Source: Mycolicibacterium cosmeticum
Lineage (GTDB): Bacteria > Actinomycetota > Actinomycetes > Mycobacteriales > Mycobacteriaceae
Direction of reading: 5' to 3'
Length of the DNA: 64,000 bases
Assembly: GCA_016197365.1 (NCBI GenBank)
Contig: JACPVS010000004.1
Span: 213,024-277,023, forward strand
Shown one piece after another: positions 1-8,780 of the stretch (position 1 is its first letter; each line of letters opens with the position of its first letter). The notes beneath the pieces were generated by a model. It was not told the DNA's origin and ran no database searches. It saw only the letters and a program-made list of their open reading frames with translations. The translations under genes were made by a program, and so were the position numbers.

Positions 1-41
1 ACGGGAGCGCCTTTGCGGTCGTGGGGTTGCGCGTTCTTGAT

Positions 42-53
42 ATTTGATCAAAT
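42..53. promoter_or_regulatory. Perfect 12-bp palindrome, candidate GntR operator
   Basis: ATTTGATCAAAT is a perfect palindrome lying three bases before the first ATG of the adjacent GntR gene. GntR/FCD regulators often bind short palindromes with a TGATCA-like core and repress themselves, so this is a candidate autoregulatory site. Inference from position and symmetry only. Confidence 0.45.
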
Positions 54-56
54 CTA

Positions 57-815
57 ATGTCGTGGCGGTCACACTATGACGAGAATTGCCCGCAGACCAA
101 CCCCGAGCACCCGGAAAGGCAGCCCGCCCCCACCGTGAACGCACCCGCCAAGCTTCTTGCGATCGGCCGTCGCGAACAGCTCTCCGACGAAGTGGCCGCC
201 CACCTTCGGGCGGCCATCATGTCGGGCACCCTGCGGCCGGGCACCTTCGTGCGACTCGATGAGACCGCCGCCCGGCTGGGCGTCAGCATCACGCCCGTCC
301 GCGAGGCGCTGCGCACGCTGCGCGGGGAGGGCATGGTGCAGCTGGAGCCCAATCGCGGTCACGTGGTGTCGCCCTTCACCCGCGACGACATCGCCGACAT
401 CTTCTGGCTGCAGGCCACCATCGCCACCGAGATCTCGGCGTCCGCGGCGGCCCGCATCAGCGATGCCGAGATCGACGAGCTGTCCCGGCTGACCGACGCG
501 CTGGCCGAGGCCGTGGCGGCCGGTGAAGCTGACGCAATCTCGATGGCGGAGTTCACGTTTCACCGGGCGTTCAACCGATCGGCCGGCCGGATCAAGCTGG
601 CGTGGTTCCTGCTGCACGCGGCGCGTTACCTACCGCCCAATCTTTACGCCGCCGACCCGACCTGGGGCGCCGACGCGGTGGCCAACCACCGGGAACTGGT
701 CGAGGCCCTGCGCCGCCGGGACGTCGATGAGGTGGTGCGCCTGACACGCAGCCAATTCTCCGACGGCGCACGCCGATTGACCGGGCGTCTGGACGAACTC
801 GGCCTCTGGACCTGA
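57..815 (+). CDS. GntR family transcriptional regulator (FCD domain)
   Basis: A 252-residue DNA-binding regulator. Residues about 35-100 form the winged helix-turn-helix (LSDEVAAHLRAAIMSGTLRPG, then the LGVSITPVREALRTL recognition region typical of GntR). Residues about 105-245 are the all-helical FCD effector domain, with conserved metal/ligand region around FHRAFNRSAG and a late HRELVEAL helix. FCD-type GntR proteins sense small organic acids or fatty acids. Neither start has a Shine-Dalgarno: the ATG at 57 follows the palindrome directly and could be leaderless, while a GTG at 135 would remove a Pro-rich 26-residue leader. It faces the SRPBCC gene tail-to-tail with a one-base gap. The regulated genes cannot be identified from the window; they may lie upstream of it. 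Confidence 0.85.
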   Translation: MSWRSHYDENCPQTNPEHPERQPAPTVNAPAKLLAIGRREQLSDEVAAHLRAAIMSGTLRPGTFVRLDETAARLGVSITPVREALRTLRGEGMVQLEPNRGHVVSPFTRDDIADIFWLQATIATEISASAAARISDAEIDELSRLTDALAEAVAAGEADAISMAEFTFHRAFNRSAGRIKLAWFLLHAARYLPPNLYAADPTWGADAVANHRELVEALRRRDVDEVVRLTRSQFSDGARRLTGRLDELGLWT

Positions 816-816
816 G

Positions 817-1257
817 TCAGGCGCTCAGTTCTTCGGCGCGCTTCTTGAGGTTGTCCGCCAGATGCTCCAGGGCGTCGTTGGCGATCTTCTTCACCATCAT
901 CGACGGCACGCCGGGCATCGACACCTCGACATCCATGTCGACGGTGAGCAACGACGTGTCACCCATGGCGACGACCGCGAACAGCTGTTCCTGCTTGGAG
1001 AAGATGTCGCCCTGCTGAAGCACCGTCTGGATCTGGTTGTCGCCCGGGTAGTAGACGGCCTGGATGAAGGTGCTGGCCATGCCTTGGATCTTGGTGTCCA
1101 GCCGCAGCTGGCTGGGCCGGCCGTCCTCGTATCGCGCCAGGATCCACAGGCCGGTGATCTCTTCGTTCCACTGTGGGTAGGCCTCGAAATCGGCGACGAT
1201 CGCCATGATCTCCGCTGCTGGGGCACTGACCTCGACGGTCTTGCTCACGCTGGGCAT
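817..1257 (-). CDS. SRPBCC family protein (polyketide cyclase/dehydrase-like)
   Basis: A 146-residue single-domain START/SRPBCC-fold protein. It opens with the characteristic strand-helix SKTVEVSAPAAEIMAIVADFEAYPQWN, contains the mid-domain beta strands and ends in the long C-terminal helix (KIANDALEHLADNLKKRAEEL) that lids the hydrophobic pocket. Members bind lipids or polyketides; many mycobacterial copies are of unknown ligand. No signal peptide or membrane segment, so cytoplasmic. It lies 21 bases downstream of the thioesterase gene on the same strand and is probably co-transcribed, which fits a lipid/acyl-CoA role. Ligand unknown. Confidence 0.85.
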   Translation of the reverse strand: MPSVSKTVEVSAPAAEIMAIVADFEAYPQWNEEITGLWILARYEDGRPSQLRLDTKIQGMASTFIQAVYYPGDNQIQTVLQQGDIFSKQEQLFAVVAMGDTSLLTVDMDVEVSMPGVPSMMVKKIANDALEHLADNLKKRAEELSA

Positions 1258-1278
1258 GGCGCGAGCATATCGGCGCGC

Positions 1279-1701
1279 TCAGTCGGTGGTGACGGCGGCC
1301 AGCAGGGTCCGGATGGGCTCGGGGATCGGTATCGGTCGCCGGGTGTCACGGTCGACGTAGACGTGTACCCAGCCGCCGACCGCGGCGAGGGGCTTGCCGT
1401 CCTCGAACAGGGCGGTGCGGTAGGTGACGCTGCTGGTGCCCAGCCGGGTGACTCCCAGGCCGACCACCAGGTCGGCAGGGAACTTCAGCTCGGCGAAATA
1501 GCGGCAACTCGACTCGGCGACGACGCCCAGCCAGGGGGCCGCCATCGCGTCGATGCCACTGCCCGCGCCGAGCCAGGCGTTGATGGCCGTGTCGAACAGC
1601 TCGTAGTACACGGCGTTGTTGAGGTGGCCGAACATGTCGTTGTCCGTCCAGCGGGTCTGCACCGGCCAGTGCACAGGGAAGTCCGCACTCGTCAGGTCCA
1701 T
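1279..1701 (-). CDS. Acyl-CoA thioesterase, hotdog fold (4HBT/YbgC-FadM type)
   Basis: 140 residues, the normal length for a single hotdog domain. The N-terminal motif WTDNDMFGHLNNAVYYELFDTAINAWL is the classic 4-hydroxybenzoyl-CoA thioesterase-like signature, with the catalytic Asp (TDNDMFGHLNN) next to the hotdog helix. The likely reaction is hydrolysis of an acyl-CoA thioester; substrate length cannot be told. It is the first gene of a two-gene unit with the SRPBCC gene and is divergent from the zinc alcohol dehydrogenase with only 25 bases between the start codons, so the two promoters must overlap. Confidence 0.88.
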   Translation of the reverse strand: MDLTSADFPVHWPVQTRWTDNDMFGHLNNAVYYELFDTAINAWLGAGSGIDAMAAPWLGVVAESSCRYFAELKFPADLVVGLGVTRLGTSSVTYRTALFEDGKPLAAVGGWVHVYVDRDTRRPIPIPEPIRTLLAAVTTD

Positions 1702-1726
1702 CCGGCCAGTCTGTCAGGCTGGTGCG

Positions 1727-2812
1727 ATGAGGATTCGTGGTGCCGTTCTGGAGACCATCGGGGCGCCGACGCCCTATGCCGAGTCGCAACCGCTGCGGGT
1801 GCGAGAGCTGGGCCTGGCCGATCCCGGCGACGGTGAGTTGTTGGTGCGGATCGAGGCGGCCGGGTTGTGCCACTCCGACCTGTCGGTGGTGGACGGCAAC
1901 CGAATGCGTCCGGTGCCCATGCTGCTGGGCCATGAGGCGGCCGGCATCGTCGAGAAGATCGGCGGCGCTTCGGATCTGACGTTTGGGCAGCGGGTGGTGA
2001 TGACCTTCCTGCCGCGCTGCGGCCAATGCTCCGCCTGCGCGACGGACGGGCTGGCGCCCTGCATTCCGGGCAGCGCCGCGAACGGTGCCGGGACCCTGCT
2101 GAACGGCGACGTCCGGCTCAGCGACGGGGTGCGCCACCATCTCGGGGTGTCCGGCTTCGCGACGCACGCCGTGGTCGATCGCCGGTCCGTGGTGCCGGTG
2201 GACGACGATGTGCCGGCCGTCGTGGCATCGCTGCTGGGGTGCGCGGTGCTCACCGGCGGCGGCGCGGTACTCAACGCCGGAGCACCGAAACCGGGCCAGA
2301 CGGTGGCGGTGGTCGGCATGGGCGGGGTCGGGATGGCCGCCATGCTCACCGCGCTGGCCCACGATGGGGTACGGGTCATCGTCATCGACACCCTGCCTGA
2401 GAAACTCTCTCGCGCAAAGGAACTCGGCGCACACGAGGTGTATGTCCCCGATGACGCGGCCGAAGTGAAAGCTCAGGTGGTGATCGAAGCCGTCGGACAC
2501 CCTGCGGCGCTGGAGACAGCGGTCGCGCTGACCGCGCCCGGCGGTAAGACCATCACCGTCGGGCTGCCCCGCCCCGACGCACGGATCAGCGTGTCGCCGT
2601 TGGCGTTGGTGGCCGAGGGTCGCTCCCTGATCGGGAGCTACCTGGGCTCGGCGGTCCCGGCCCGCGACATCCCCCGCTTCGTCGCACTGTGGCGGGCGGG
2701 CCGGCTACCGGTCGAGGCGCTGGTGTCCGCCACGATCTCGCTGGAACAGATCAATGCCGGAATGGACGCCCTGGCCGACGGGACGGCGGTCCGTCAGATC
2801 ATCGAGTTCTAG
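1727..2812 (+). CDS. Zinc-dependent alcohol dehydrogenase (MDR superfamily)
   Basis: 361 residues. Catalytic zinc ligands are visible in GLCHSD (Cys) and GHEAAG (His), with the third Cys in LLGCAVLTG; the structural zinc site is the four-Cys block CGQCSACATDGLAPC. The Rossmann NAD(P) site is VVGMGGVGMAAM. This is the pattern of medium-chain class III-like alcohol dehydrogenases, several of which in mycobacteria oxidise alcohols with NAD or mycothiol adducts. The ATG at 1727 is chosen because the family signature starts right there (MRIRGAVL). The gene ends in CTAG shared with the stop of the convergent TetR gene, a 4-base overlap. Divergent from the thioesterase. Substrate unknown. Confidence 0.9.
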   Translation: MRIRGAVLETIGAPTPYAESQPLRVRELGLADPGDGELLVRIEAAGLCHSDLSVVDGNRMRPVPMLLGHEAAGIVEKIGGASDLTFGQRVVMTFLPRCGQCSACATDGLAPCIPGSAANGAGTLLNGDVRLSDGVRHHLGVSGFATHAVVDRRSVVPVDDDVPAVVASLLGCAVLTGGGAVLNAGAPKPGQTVAVVGMGGVGMAAMLTALAHDGVRVIVIDTLPEKLSRAKELGAHEVYVPDDAAEVKAQVVIEAVGHPAALETAVALTAPGGKTITVGLPRPDARISVSPLALVAEGRSLIGSYLGSAVPARDIPRFVALWRAGRLPVEALVSATISLEQINAGMDALADGTAVRQIIEF

Positions 2813-3492
2813 TCGCTGTCAGGCTCTTTGAGTGCCGACATCACCATCGGCATCAGATAGTCCCGCACGTAGGCGCGGGTGTCGTCGAGACCGGCCAGTT
2901 TGATTCCGGTGTGCGGGGTCACGATGAACGACAAGGTCAGCCGGGTCTGCAATTCGGCGACGGTGCGAAGGTGACGTTCCTGAGCCATGGTGGCGGCGCG
3001 CGTGCCGTAGAGCTCGCTGCGGAACAACGCGACCGTGTAGTCGGTGGCGAAATCGATGATGGCGCCGGCGTCGATCGTCAGGCTGGGCAGGATCGACTCG
3101 GGTTCGGTGCGCAGCAGCTTCTTGAGCAGGGCGTGCTCCCGGATGAAGGACACGGTGAACGCGGTGTCGTAGACCATCCGCTCTTCGAAGGTGTCGCCCT
3201 GGGTGCGGGCCAGCGCGCTGCCTTCCAGGAAACGTCGGGCTTCGGCGAGCACGATGGCGTCGTTGAGCGCAGCCTTGGTCGGGAATCGCCGGTAGAGGGT
3301 GGCGCGCCCGACGCCGCTGCGCCGCGCGACATCCTCCATCGTGGAACGGCGCATGCCGACCAACTCGGCCTGCTCCAGACCGGCGGCCAGAATGCGGGTG
3401 GTGATGTCGTCGGGATTCTCCAGCAGCGCCGCGACCGCCGGATCGGGCTCGGCCAGGCGCCGCACGAAATCTTCCGTTCGGCCGGATGTCAC
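2809..3492 (-). CDS. TetR/AcrR family transcriptional regulator
   Basis: 227 residues from a GTG start at 3492. That start is favoured over upstream codons because AAGGAG lies seven bases before it. The helix-turn-helix is at about residues 45-70 (TMEDVARRSGVGRATLYRRFPTKAAL), preceded by helix 1 (TTRILAAGLEQAELVG). The helical C-terminal ligand domain is of the type that controls oxidoreductase or exporter genes. It is divergent from the P450 gene, with a set of GAGAC/GTCTC repeats between them, so the P450 is the probable target. Convergent with the alcohol dehydrogenase by shared stop bases. Confidence 0.9.
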   Translation of the reverse strand: MTSGRTEDFVRRLAEPDPAVAALLENPDDITTRILAAGLEQAELVGMRRSTMEDVARRSGVGRATLYRRFPTKAALNDAIVLAEARRFLEGSALARTQGDTFEERMVYDTAFTVSFIREHALLKKLLRTEPESILPSLTIDAGAIIDFATDYTVALFRSELYGTRAATMAQERHLRTVAELQTRLTLSFIVTPHTGIKLAGLDDTRAYVRDYLMPMVMSALKEPDSD

Positions 3493-3544
3493 GCAGTTTC
3501 TCCTTGCTAGGCCGATCACTCGGCCGTACGGTCGATCATAGCCA

Positions 3545-3580
3545 GCGAGACAATGATCGTCTCAGTGTCTCGCACGTCTC
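3545..3580. promoter_or_regulatory. Inverted and direct GTCTC repeats, candidate TetR operator
   Basis: Between the TetR and P450 starts, GCGAGACA (3545-3552) pairs perfectly with TGTCTCGC (3566-3573). A nested GAGAC/GTCTC pair is at 3547-3551 and 3559-3563, and a further GTCTCAG at 3576. A perfect CCGTACGG palindrome sits nearby at 3524-3531. TetR dimers bind such sites, so this is the likely operator for both divergent genes. Inferred from symmetry and position. Confidence 0.5.
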
Positions 3581-3591
3581 AGGGGGAAGCG

Positions 3592-4902
3592 ATGCAACTA
3601 GGGCTCTGGACACGATGGTTGGCGTTGAACGGGGTGCCGCGGGCATTCCTGGCAGCGCAGGCGCTGCGCGGCGATCCGATGGCCAAGGTGCTGGCCAACC
3701 ACGGCCGCGGGGCGGATCCGTACCCGTTTCTGGAGCAGATCCGGGCCAAGGGACCGTTGGTGCGCACGCGTTTCACCTGGGTCAGCGTCGATCACGGCGT
3801 GTGCCGGGAAGTACTGCGGGACAGGCGCTTCGGTATCACCGATCCGACACAGATGGAGTTGCCGGGCCCACTGCGCGCCCTGATCGCCCGCACCGATCCC
3901 GGTGTGGCCAACCCCGTCGAGCCGCCGGCGATGGTGGTGGTGGATCCACCGCACCACACCCGCTATCGGCAGTCGGTGTCGCAGAGCTTCACCCCGCGCG
4001 CCATCGACCGACTCGGCGACCGGGTCGTCGAGGTCACCGCTGAGCTCATCGGCGGCCTCGGTCGGTCCTCGCAGCCCGACCTGATCGCCGACTTCGCCAC
4101 CCGACTGCCCGTCGAGATCATCGCCGAGATCCTCGATCTGCCTGCGCAGACCCACACCGACCTGCTGGAGTGGGGGCACAGCGGGGCACCGCTGCTGGAC
4201 ATCGGAATTCCCTGGCGCACCTACCGCGACGCCATCGGCAGCCTGGCCGGCGCCGAGCGCACTCTGCGGGCGCGCTTCGACCAGGTGCGCGCGAGCGATC
4301 CCGGCGACAACGCCTTCACCAGGCTGGCGGCCGACCATACACTGACCGCACGGGAATTCACGTCCAACGCCGCATTGCTGATCGGCGCGGGTTTCGAGAC
4401 CACGGTGAACCTGATCGGCAACGGCATCGTGGCGCTGCTGCGAAACCCCGATCAGCTGATCCGCCTACGCCAGGATCCCGACCTGTGGCCCAACGCCATC
4501 GAGGAGATCCTGCGTATCGATAGCCCGGTGCAGATGACCGCACGCACCGCGGGCTGCGATGTCGAGATCGGCGGGCGACGTATCGCCAAGGGCGATATGG
4601 TCGCACTGTTTCTCGGCGGCGCCAATCGCGACCCGGCCGTGTTCGCCGACCCCGCCACCTTCGACGTCGGTCGCACGAATGCGCGCGAGCACCTCGCCTT
4701 CGCCTCGGGTATCCACGCCTGCCTCGGTGCGGCACTGGCCCGGATCGAGGGGGTAACCGCGCTGCGGGCGCTCTTCGACGCGTTCCCGGACCTGCAACTC
4801 ACAGCACCCCCACAACGGCGGGGTCTGGTCAATCTCCGCGGCTACAACGCGTTGCCCGCGCATCTCGGGAGCAGGCGGCCGGTGCCGGTCGGGCCGTCGT
4901 AA
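3592..4902 (+). CDS. Cytochrome P450, CYP140-like
   Basis: 436-residue soluble P450. The I-helix oxygen-activation motif is LIGAGFETTVNLIGNG, the ExxR motif is in AIEEILRIDSPVQMTAR, and the haem loop is FASGIHACLGAALAR with the Cys thiolate ligand. The stretch LDIGIPWRTYR and the AGFETTVNL helix match what I remember of mycobacterial CYP140 (Rv1880c), so that family is the best guess; the substrate is unknown. The enzyme needs a ferredoxin and reductase, neither of which is adjacent. The ATG at 3592 follows a CAGGGGGAAG ribosome site; an upstream ATG at 3553 falls inside the putative operator and lacks one. Divergent from the TetR gene, its probable regulator. Confidence 0.9.
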   Translation: MQLGLWTRWLALNGVPRAFLAAQALRGDPMAKVLANHGRGADPYPFLEQIRAKGPLVRTRFTWVSVDHGVCREVLRDRRFGITDPTQMELPGPLRALIARTDPGVANPVEPPAMVVVDPPHHTRYRQSVSQSFTPRAIDRLGDRVVEVTAELIGGLGRSSQPDLIADFATRLPVEIIAEILDLPAQTHTDLLEWGHSGAPLLDIGIPWRTYRDAIGSLAGAERTLRARFDQVRASDPGDNAFTRLAADHTLTAREFTSNAALLIGAGFETTVNLIGNGIVALLRNPDQLIRLRQDPDLWPNAIEEILRIDSPVQMTARTAGCDVEIGGRRIAKGDMVALFLGGANRDPAVFADPATFDVGRTNAREHLAFASGIHACLGAALARIEGVTALRALFDAFPDLQLTAPPQRRGLVNLRGYNALPAHLGSRRPVPVGPS

Positions 4903-4941
4903 CACCATGTGAGCACCGAATATTCCCCCTCAACCGGCTAG

Positions 4942-4970
4942 TTGACAGAATTCAGAAGCGCACCTAGCGT
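4942..4970 (+). promoter_or_regulatory. SigA-type promoter TTGACA-N17-TAGCGT
   Basis: TTGACA at 4942-4947 and TAGCGT (fits TAnnnT) at 4965-4970 are separated by exactly 17 bases, about 45 bases before the start of the ATPase-fusion gene. This is one of the closest matches to a housekeeping promoter in the window. Confidence 0.6.
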
Positions 4971-5013
4971 TCGACCTGTCCGGCCCGATACCGGCCGGCG
5001 GTGAGACTGGAGA

Positions 5014-7002
5014 ATGCGATGGCGGCCGATGTACCAGCCGACCATTCCCAGCGGCGCTGAGCCGCCGCGCCCCGTTCTGGTTCCCGAAAATCCCTCGGCT
5101 GAGCCATTTTTCGCCGACCATACGCTGCCTCTTGGACGTGAGCGTGAGATCGCTGCGCTGACGGCGGCCGTCGCGTCGGGCTCGCCGGCACCGGTGGTGG
5201 TGATCAGCGGTGTGCGCGGTTCCGGAAAGACGCTGCTGCTCAACCAGACTCGTCGATACGCCGAGGCGGCGGGCTACATCACCTTGCACACCGCGGGTGT
5301 GCCGGCGGAATCGGGACAGCCCCTGTCGGGCCTGGACCACCTGCTGCGGGCGCTCCCACCCGGGGTCGCCCCGGCGGCACCAGGACCCGGCTTGCTGCAC
5401 GTGCTGCGCGAACTCGGGGCACACCATCGGGTCGCGATCTTCGTCGACGACGTGCACCACCTCGACGCCGCGTCACGGGCCGCCCTCGTGTTCGCCGCAC
5501 GACGCCTGGTCGGCAATGCCGTCACGATGGTGCTCGCGACACGGGGCACCGCCCATCTCGACGGTCTCGGCCGCGGTGACGTCACCGCCCTGACCGTGCA
5601 GCCACTTACCCCGCGGCAGTCCGAGACGTTGCTCGACCAACAGCCGGTGCCCGCCTTCGGGCTGCTGCGTGAGGCCATTCTGGCTCAGGCACAGGGCAAT
5701 CCGGGCGCTGTGGTGGCGTTCAGCGGGCTGGCGGCACAGTGGGACGGCGGCCGCGCACCCGACCCCATCCCGCTGCCCGCCGACATCCGGTCGGCCTACC
5801 GCGACGACCTCGACGCACTGCCCGCCGACACCCGGGCCGCACTGCTGACGCTGGCCGCCGCCGGCCCCGACATCGCACTGGTGGCCGCCACCCTCGATGC
5901 GGAGGTACTGGCGGCCGGCCGCGCCGCAGGACTGCTGGGTGCCGACGAGCGCAGCGTGCGCTTCGTCGACCCACTGACGCGCTCCGCGTGCTATTCCGGA
6001 GGCACCACCGCACAACGCCGCGCCGTGCATCGGCGGATCGCAGACGTGCTCGGCGAACGGCCGCATCGGCAGGCCTGGCACGCCGCGCTGGGCGCCGACG
6101 GGGTCGACGACGACATCGCCGACCGATTGGTGGCCTTCACCGCGGCGACCCGGGACATCGACGGTGACGCCGCGGCCGCCGCGGTGCAGGGCATCATCGA
6201 CGCCGCCCGCAAGGGCAACATCGGGGCGGTGCTCAAGGCGATCATCTCCGCACCTGCCGTCGTCCTCGGCGGAATCCTCAACGGCGGCTACGGCCCCGAT
6301 CTGTCCAGCGTCATCAAGACCGGACTGGATCTGCCGCTGTTCGGCGGCGGTCTGCTGACCCAGTTCGCCATCACCTTCGCCAACAACGTCCTGAGCGTCA
6401 ACCTCGCAGGCACCATCCCTGCCCTGCAGACCTTGCAGAAGCTGATCGCCGACGCGCTCAAGCCGCCTGTGGTCAAGAAAGCTGCGGCGACTGCCGCGGT
6501 CACCACGGTTCCCGGCACGAACGCGACGACGGTGACCCTCGCGACGGCCGACGCCAAGGCGCCCGCAGCGGACAAGCCCACGACCGCAGACCAGGCGACT
6601 CCGGCCGCGGATACTCCCAAAGACACCACGCCCTCCGAAGAGACCACGACGAAACCCGCGGCGGATGACCCGACCGCTCCCGAACCGGTCAAGTCGACGC
6701 CCGCCGACACCGATACGCCGGCCACGTCCGACTCCACGGACTCATCGACCAAGCCCGACACCACAACTGGCAGCAAGCCGGACACGAAGCCCGACACCAA
6801 GCCCGACACGAAGGGTGACTCCACCGCAGCGTCGGGAAGCGACGGCACCACCGCGACCAAGCCCGCCCACACCCGCGGACCGAAGCACGCCGGGAAGACC
6901 GACAACGCAAGCTCGCAGGCGGGCGGCAGCGGCAGCGGGTCGAGCGGATCTACGACTCCCAAGCACGCGAAGGGTGGTCACCACACCGAGCACGCGGCCT
7001 AG
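5014..7002 (+). CDS. AAA-type ATPase fused to mycobacterial surface-like segment and Thr/Lys/Pro-rich tail
   Basis: 662 residues in one uninterrupted frame, with three parts. Residues 40-350 are a P-loop ATPase like the ATPase module of large LuxR/MalT regulators: Walker A GVRGSGKT (66-73), Walker B AIFVDDVHHLD (141-151), and a sensor-like TMVLATRGTA; there is no helix-turn-helix. Residues about 385-485 are hydrophobic and Gly-rich with the phrase APAVVLGGILNGGYGPDL, a sequence style I know from C-terminal parts of mycobacterial PE/PPE-like and other surface proteins. Residues 490-662 are low-complexity, rich in Thr, Asp, Ala and Pro, with a KPDT repeat near 590-600 and a His/Lys end. No signal peptide is seen. 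The start is uncertain: 5014 and 5029 are both in frame, while the best-spaced GGAG precedes an out-of-frame ATG at 5019. Function unknown. Confidence 0.75.
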   Translation: MRWRPMYQPTIPSGAEPPRPVLVPENPSAEPFFADHTLPLGREREIAALTAAVASGSPAPVVVISGVRGSGKTLLLNQTRRYAEAAGYITLHTAGVPAESGQPLSGLDHLLRALPPGVAPAAPGPGLLHVLRELGAHHRVAIFVDDVHHLDAASRAALVFAARRLVGNAVTMVLATRGTAHLDGLGRGDVTALTVQPLTPRQSETLLDQQPVPAFGLLREAILAQAQGNPGAVVAFSGLAAQWDGGRAPDPIPLPADIRSAYRDDLDALPADTRAALLTLAAAGPDIALVAATLDAEVLAAGRAAGLLGADERSVRFVDPLTRSACYSGGTTAQRRAVHRRIADVLGERPHRQAWHAALGADGVDDDIADRLVAFTAATRDIDGDAAAAAVQGIIDAARKGNIGAVLKAIISAPAVVLGGILNGGYGPDLSSVIKTGLDLPLFGGGLLTQFAITFANNVLSVNLAGTIPALQTLQKLIADALKPPVVKKAAATAAVTTVPGTNATTVTLATADAKAPAADKPTTADQATPAADTPKDTTPSEETTTKPAADDPTAPEPVKSTPADTDTPATSDSTDSSTKPDTTTGSKPDTKPDTKPDTKGDSTAASGSDGTTATKPAHTRGPKHAGKTDNASSQAGGSGSGSSGSTTPKHAKGGHHTEHAA

Positions 7003-7010
7003 CCGAGATT

Positions 7011-7054
7011 GACGAAATGGCTGCTGCCCGACGCCCGGTGGCAGCCATTTCGTC
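7011..7054. terminator. Bidirectional hairpin terminator between convergent genes
   Basis: GACGAAATGGCTGC (7011-7024) pairs perfectly with GCAGCCATTTCGTC (7041-7054) around a 16-base loop. It fills the gap between the convergent ATPase-fusion and acyl-CoA dehydrogenase genes. No long T-tract, as is common in mycobacteria. Confidence 0.7.
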
Positions 7055-7058
7055 GATT

Positions 7059-8771
7059 TCAGAACCAGTCGGGGGCCATCTCCAGGGTGGTCCGGTCCAG
7101 ACTGGCCAGCAGCTCCAATTGCGGTGCAGTCTTGGGTAATTCGTAGTGGAAGAAGTACCGGGCGGCCTGGCGCTTGCCGTCGTAGAAGTCCCCGGCGTGA
7201 TCACCGGCGGCCAGGAACTGCTCAAGCCAGATCCAGGCGATGACGATGTGCCCGAACGCTTCGAGGTACACCGCGCTGTTCGCCATCGCGGCTTCGACGT
7301 CACCGGATGCGAACATACCGGCCGTCACCTCGACCAGGCGCTGCCAGGCGGCATCCAGTGCCACCCCGAATTCATGGTCACCCGCGGCCGCCACCGTGGC
7401 CGCGATCCGCTCGCCCAGCGCCGCCAGACTGGCCCCGCCACCTTGGGTCACCTTGCGGCCCAACAGGTCCAGGCTCTGGATTCCGTGCGTGCCCTCATGG
7501 ATCGGGTTCAGCCGGTTGTCCCGGTAATGCTGTTCGACGTCGTACTCACGGGTGTAGCCGTAGCCGCCGAGCACCTGAATGGCCAGGCTGTTCGCCTCCA
7601 GACACCACTGCGACGGCCAACTCTTGGCCACCGGGGTCAGGATGTCCAGCAGTTCGGTGTCCTCGACATCCACCAGACGCGCGCAATAGAGTGCCAGGCC
7701 CAGCGCACCCTCCACATAGGCCTTCTGCGCCAACAACATCCGCTTCACATCGGCGTGCGCGATGATGGGCACCTGCGGCGCCGACGGGTCCTTGACCAGC
7801 CGGCCCTGCGGACGCTCCCTGGCGTATTCCAACGACTTCAGGTAGCCGGTGTAGCCGAGCGCCACCGCGCCCATCCCGACGCCGAGGCGGGCCTCGTTCA
7901 TCATGTGGAACATGTAGACCAGGCCGCGGTGCGGCTCGCCGACGAGGTAGCCGGTGGCACCGTCGAAGTTGAGGACCGTATTCGTGATCCCGCGCTGCCC
8001 CATCTTGTGGTTGAGCCCGGAGATCGCCACCTGATTGCGCGTCCCCACCGAGCCGTCGGCATCGACCAGGAACTTGGGCACGATGAACAACGAGATGCCC
8101 TTGGTGCCCGCCGGGCCGCCCGGGATCTTGGCCAGTACCAGGTTGACGATGTTGTCGGTGAGTTCGTGCTCGGCGCCCGAGATCCACATCTTGGTGCCGA
8201 AAACCCGGTAGCTGCCGTCGGCCTGGGGTTCGGCCCGGGTGGTGATGTCGGCCAGCGATGATCCCGCCTGCGTCTCCGACAGTGCCATGGTGCCGGTAAA
8301 CCGGCCGGCCAGCATCGGCGTGACCCATTGCGAAATCTGTTCGGGGCTACCGAATTTGGCGATCAAGTTCGCATTGGCGATGGTCAGCATCAGATAACCC
8401 GAGGTGCTGACGTTGGCCGCCGAGATCCACGCGAAGCCGGCCTGCGCGACGGTGGCCGGTAACTGCGCCCCGCCCAATGCGGCGTCGAACCCCATGCCGA
8501 GCAGATCCGCCTTCGCGAACGCCTGCAGCGCCTCACCGACCTCGGGGATGACGGTCACGGTGGTGCCGTCGAAGGTGGGTTCGTGGGCATCGCTGAGCTT
8601 GTTGTGCGGAGCGAAGTAGCGTTCGGCCAGCTGTTCGCACAAGTCGAGCACGCCGTCGAAGGTCTCCCGGGAATGCTCGGCGAAGCGCGGCCGGGCGGTC
8701 AGTTCCTCGACCTGAAGCCATTCGTAGAGCAGGAAATCGAGGTCGCGGCGGGACAGGATGGTCGACTTCAT
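7059..8771 (-). CDS. Acyl-CoA dehydrogenase, long form with C-terminal extension
   Basis: 570 residues, longer than the usual 380-400, as in the FadE5/DmdC-like subgroup with an extra C-terminal helical domain. The FAD/substrate signature is GTMALSETQAGSSLADITTRA; the later motif GYTREYDVEQHYRDNRLNPIHEGTHGIQSLDLLGRKV carries the family's EGTxxIQ block. The last 130 residues hold the extension. It catalyses alpha,beta-dehydrogenation of an acyl-CoA with electrons passed to ETF, in the cytoplasm; chain length is unknown. It starts nine bases after the stop of the sigma factor gene on the same strand, so the two are probably co-transcribed. Confidence 0.9.
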   Translation of the reverse strand: MKSTILSRRDLDFLLYEWLQVEELTARPRFAEHSRETFDGVLDLCEQLAERYFAPHNKLSDAHEPTFDGTTVTVIPEVGEALQAFAKADLLGMGFDAALGGAQLPATVAQAGFAWISAANVSTSGYLMLTIANANLIAKFGSPEQISQWVTPMLAGRFTGTMALSETQAGSSLADITTRAEPQADGSYRVFGTKMWISGAEHELTDNIVNLVLAKIPGGPAGTKGISLFIVPKFLVDADGSVGTRNQVAISGLNHKMGQRGITNTVLNFDGATGYLVGEPHRGLVYMFHMMNEARLGVGMGAVALGYTGYLKSLEYARERPQGRLVKDPSAPQVPIIAHADVKRMLLAQKAYVEGALGLALYCARLVDVEDTELLDILTPVAKSWPSQWCLEANSLAIQVLGGYGYTREYDVEQHYRDNRLNPIHEGTHGIQSLDLLGRKVTQGGGASLAALGERIAATVAAAGDHEFGVALDAAWQRLVEVTAGMFASGDVEAAMANSAVYLEAFGHIVIAWIWLEQFLAAGDHAGDFYDGKRQAARYFFHYELPKTAPQLELLASLDRTTLEMAPDWF

Positions 8772-8780
8772 GCCGTCAGG

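Noticed and set aside
5019..5060. 13-codon ORF with well-spaced GGAG overlapping the start of the ATPase fusion
   Set aside because: It could be a leader peptide but could equally be chance; no supporting structure is seen.
6288..6962. 224-codon frame antisense to the ATPase-fusion tail, Val/Ser-rich and hydrophobic-looking
   Set aside because: It mirrors the low-complexity Thr/Asp/Pro codons of the sense strand and has no ribosome site or motif.
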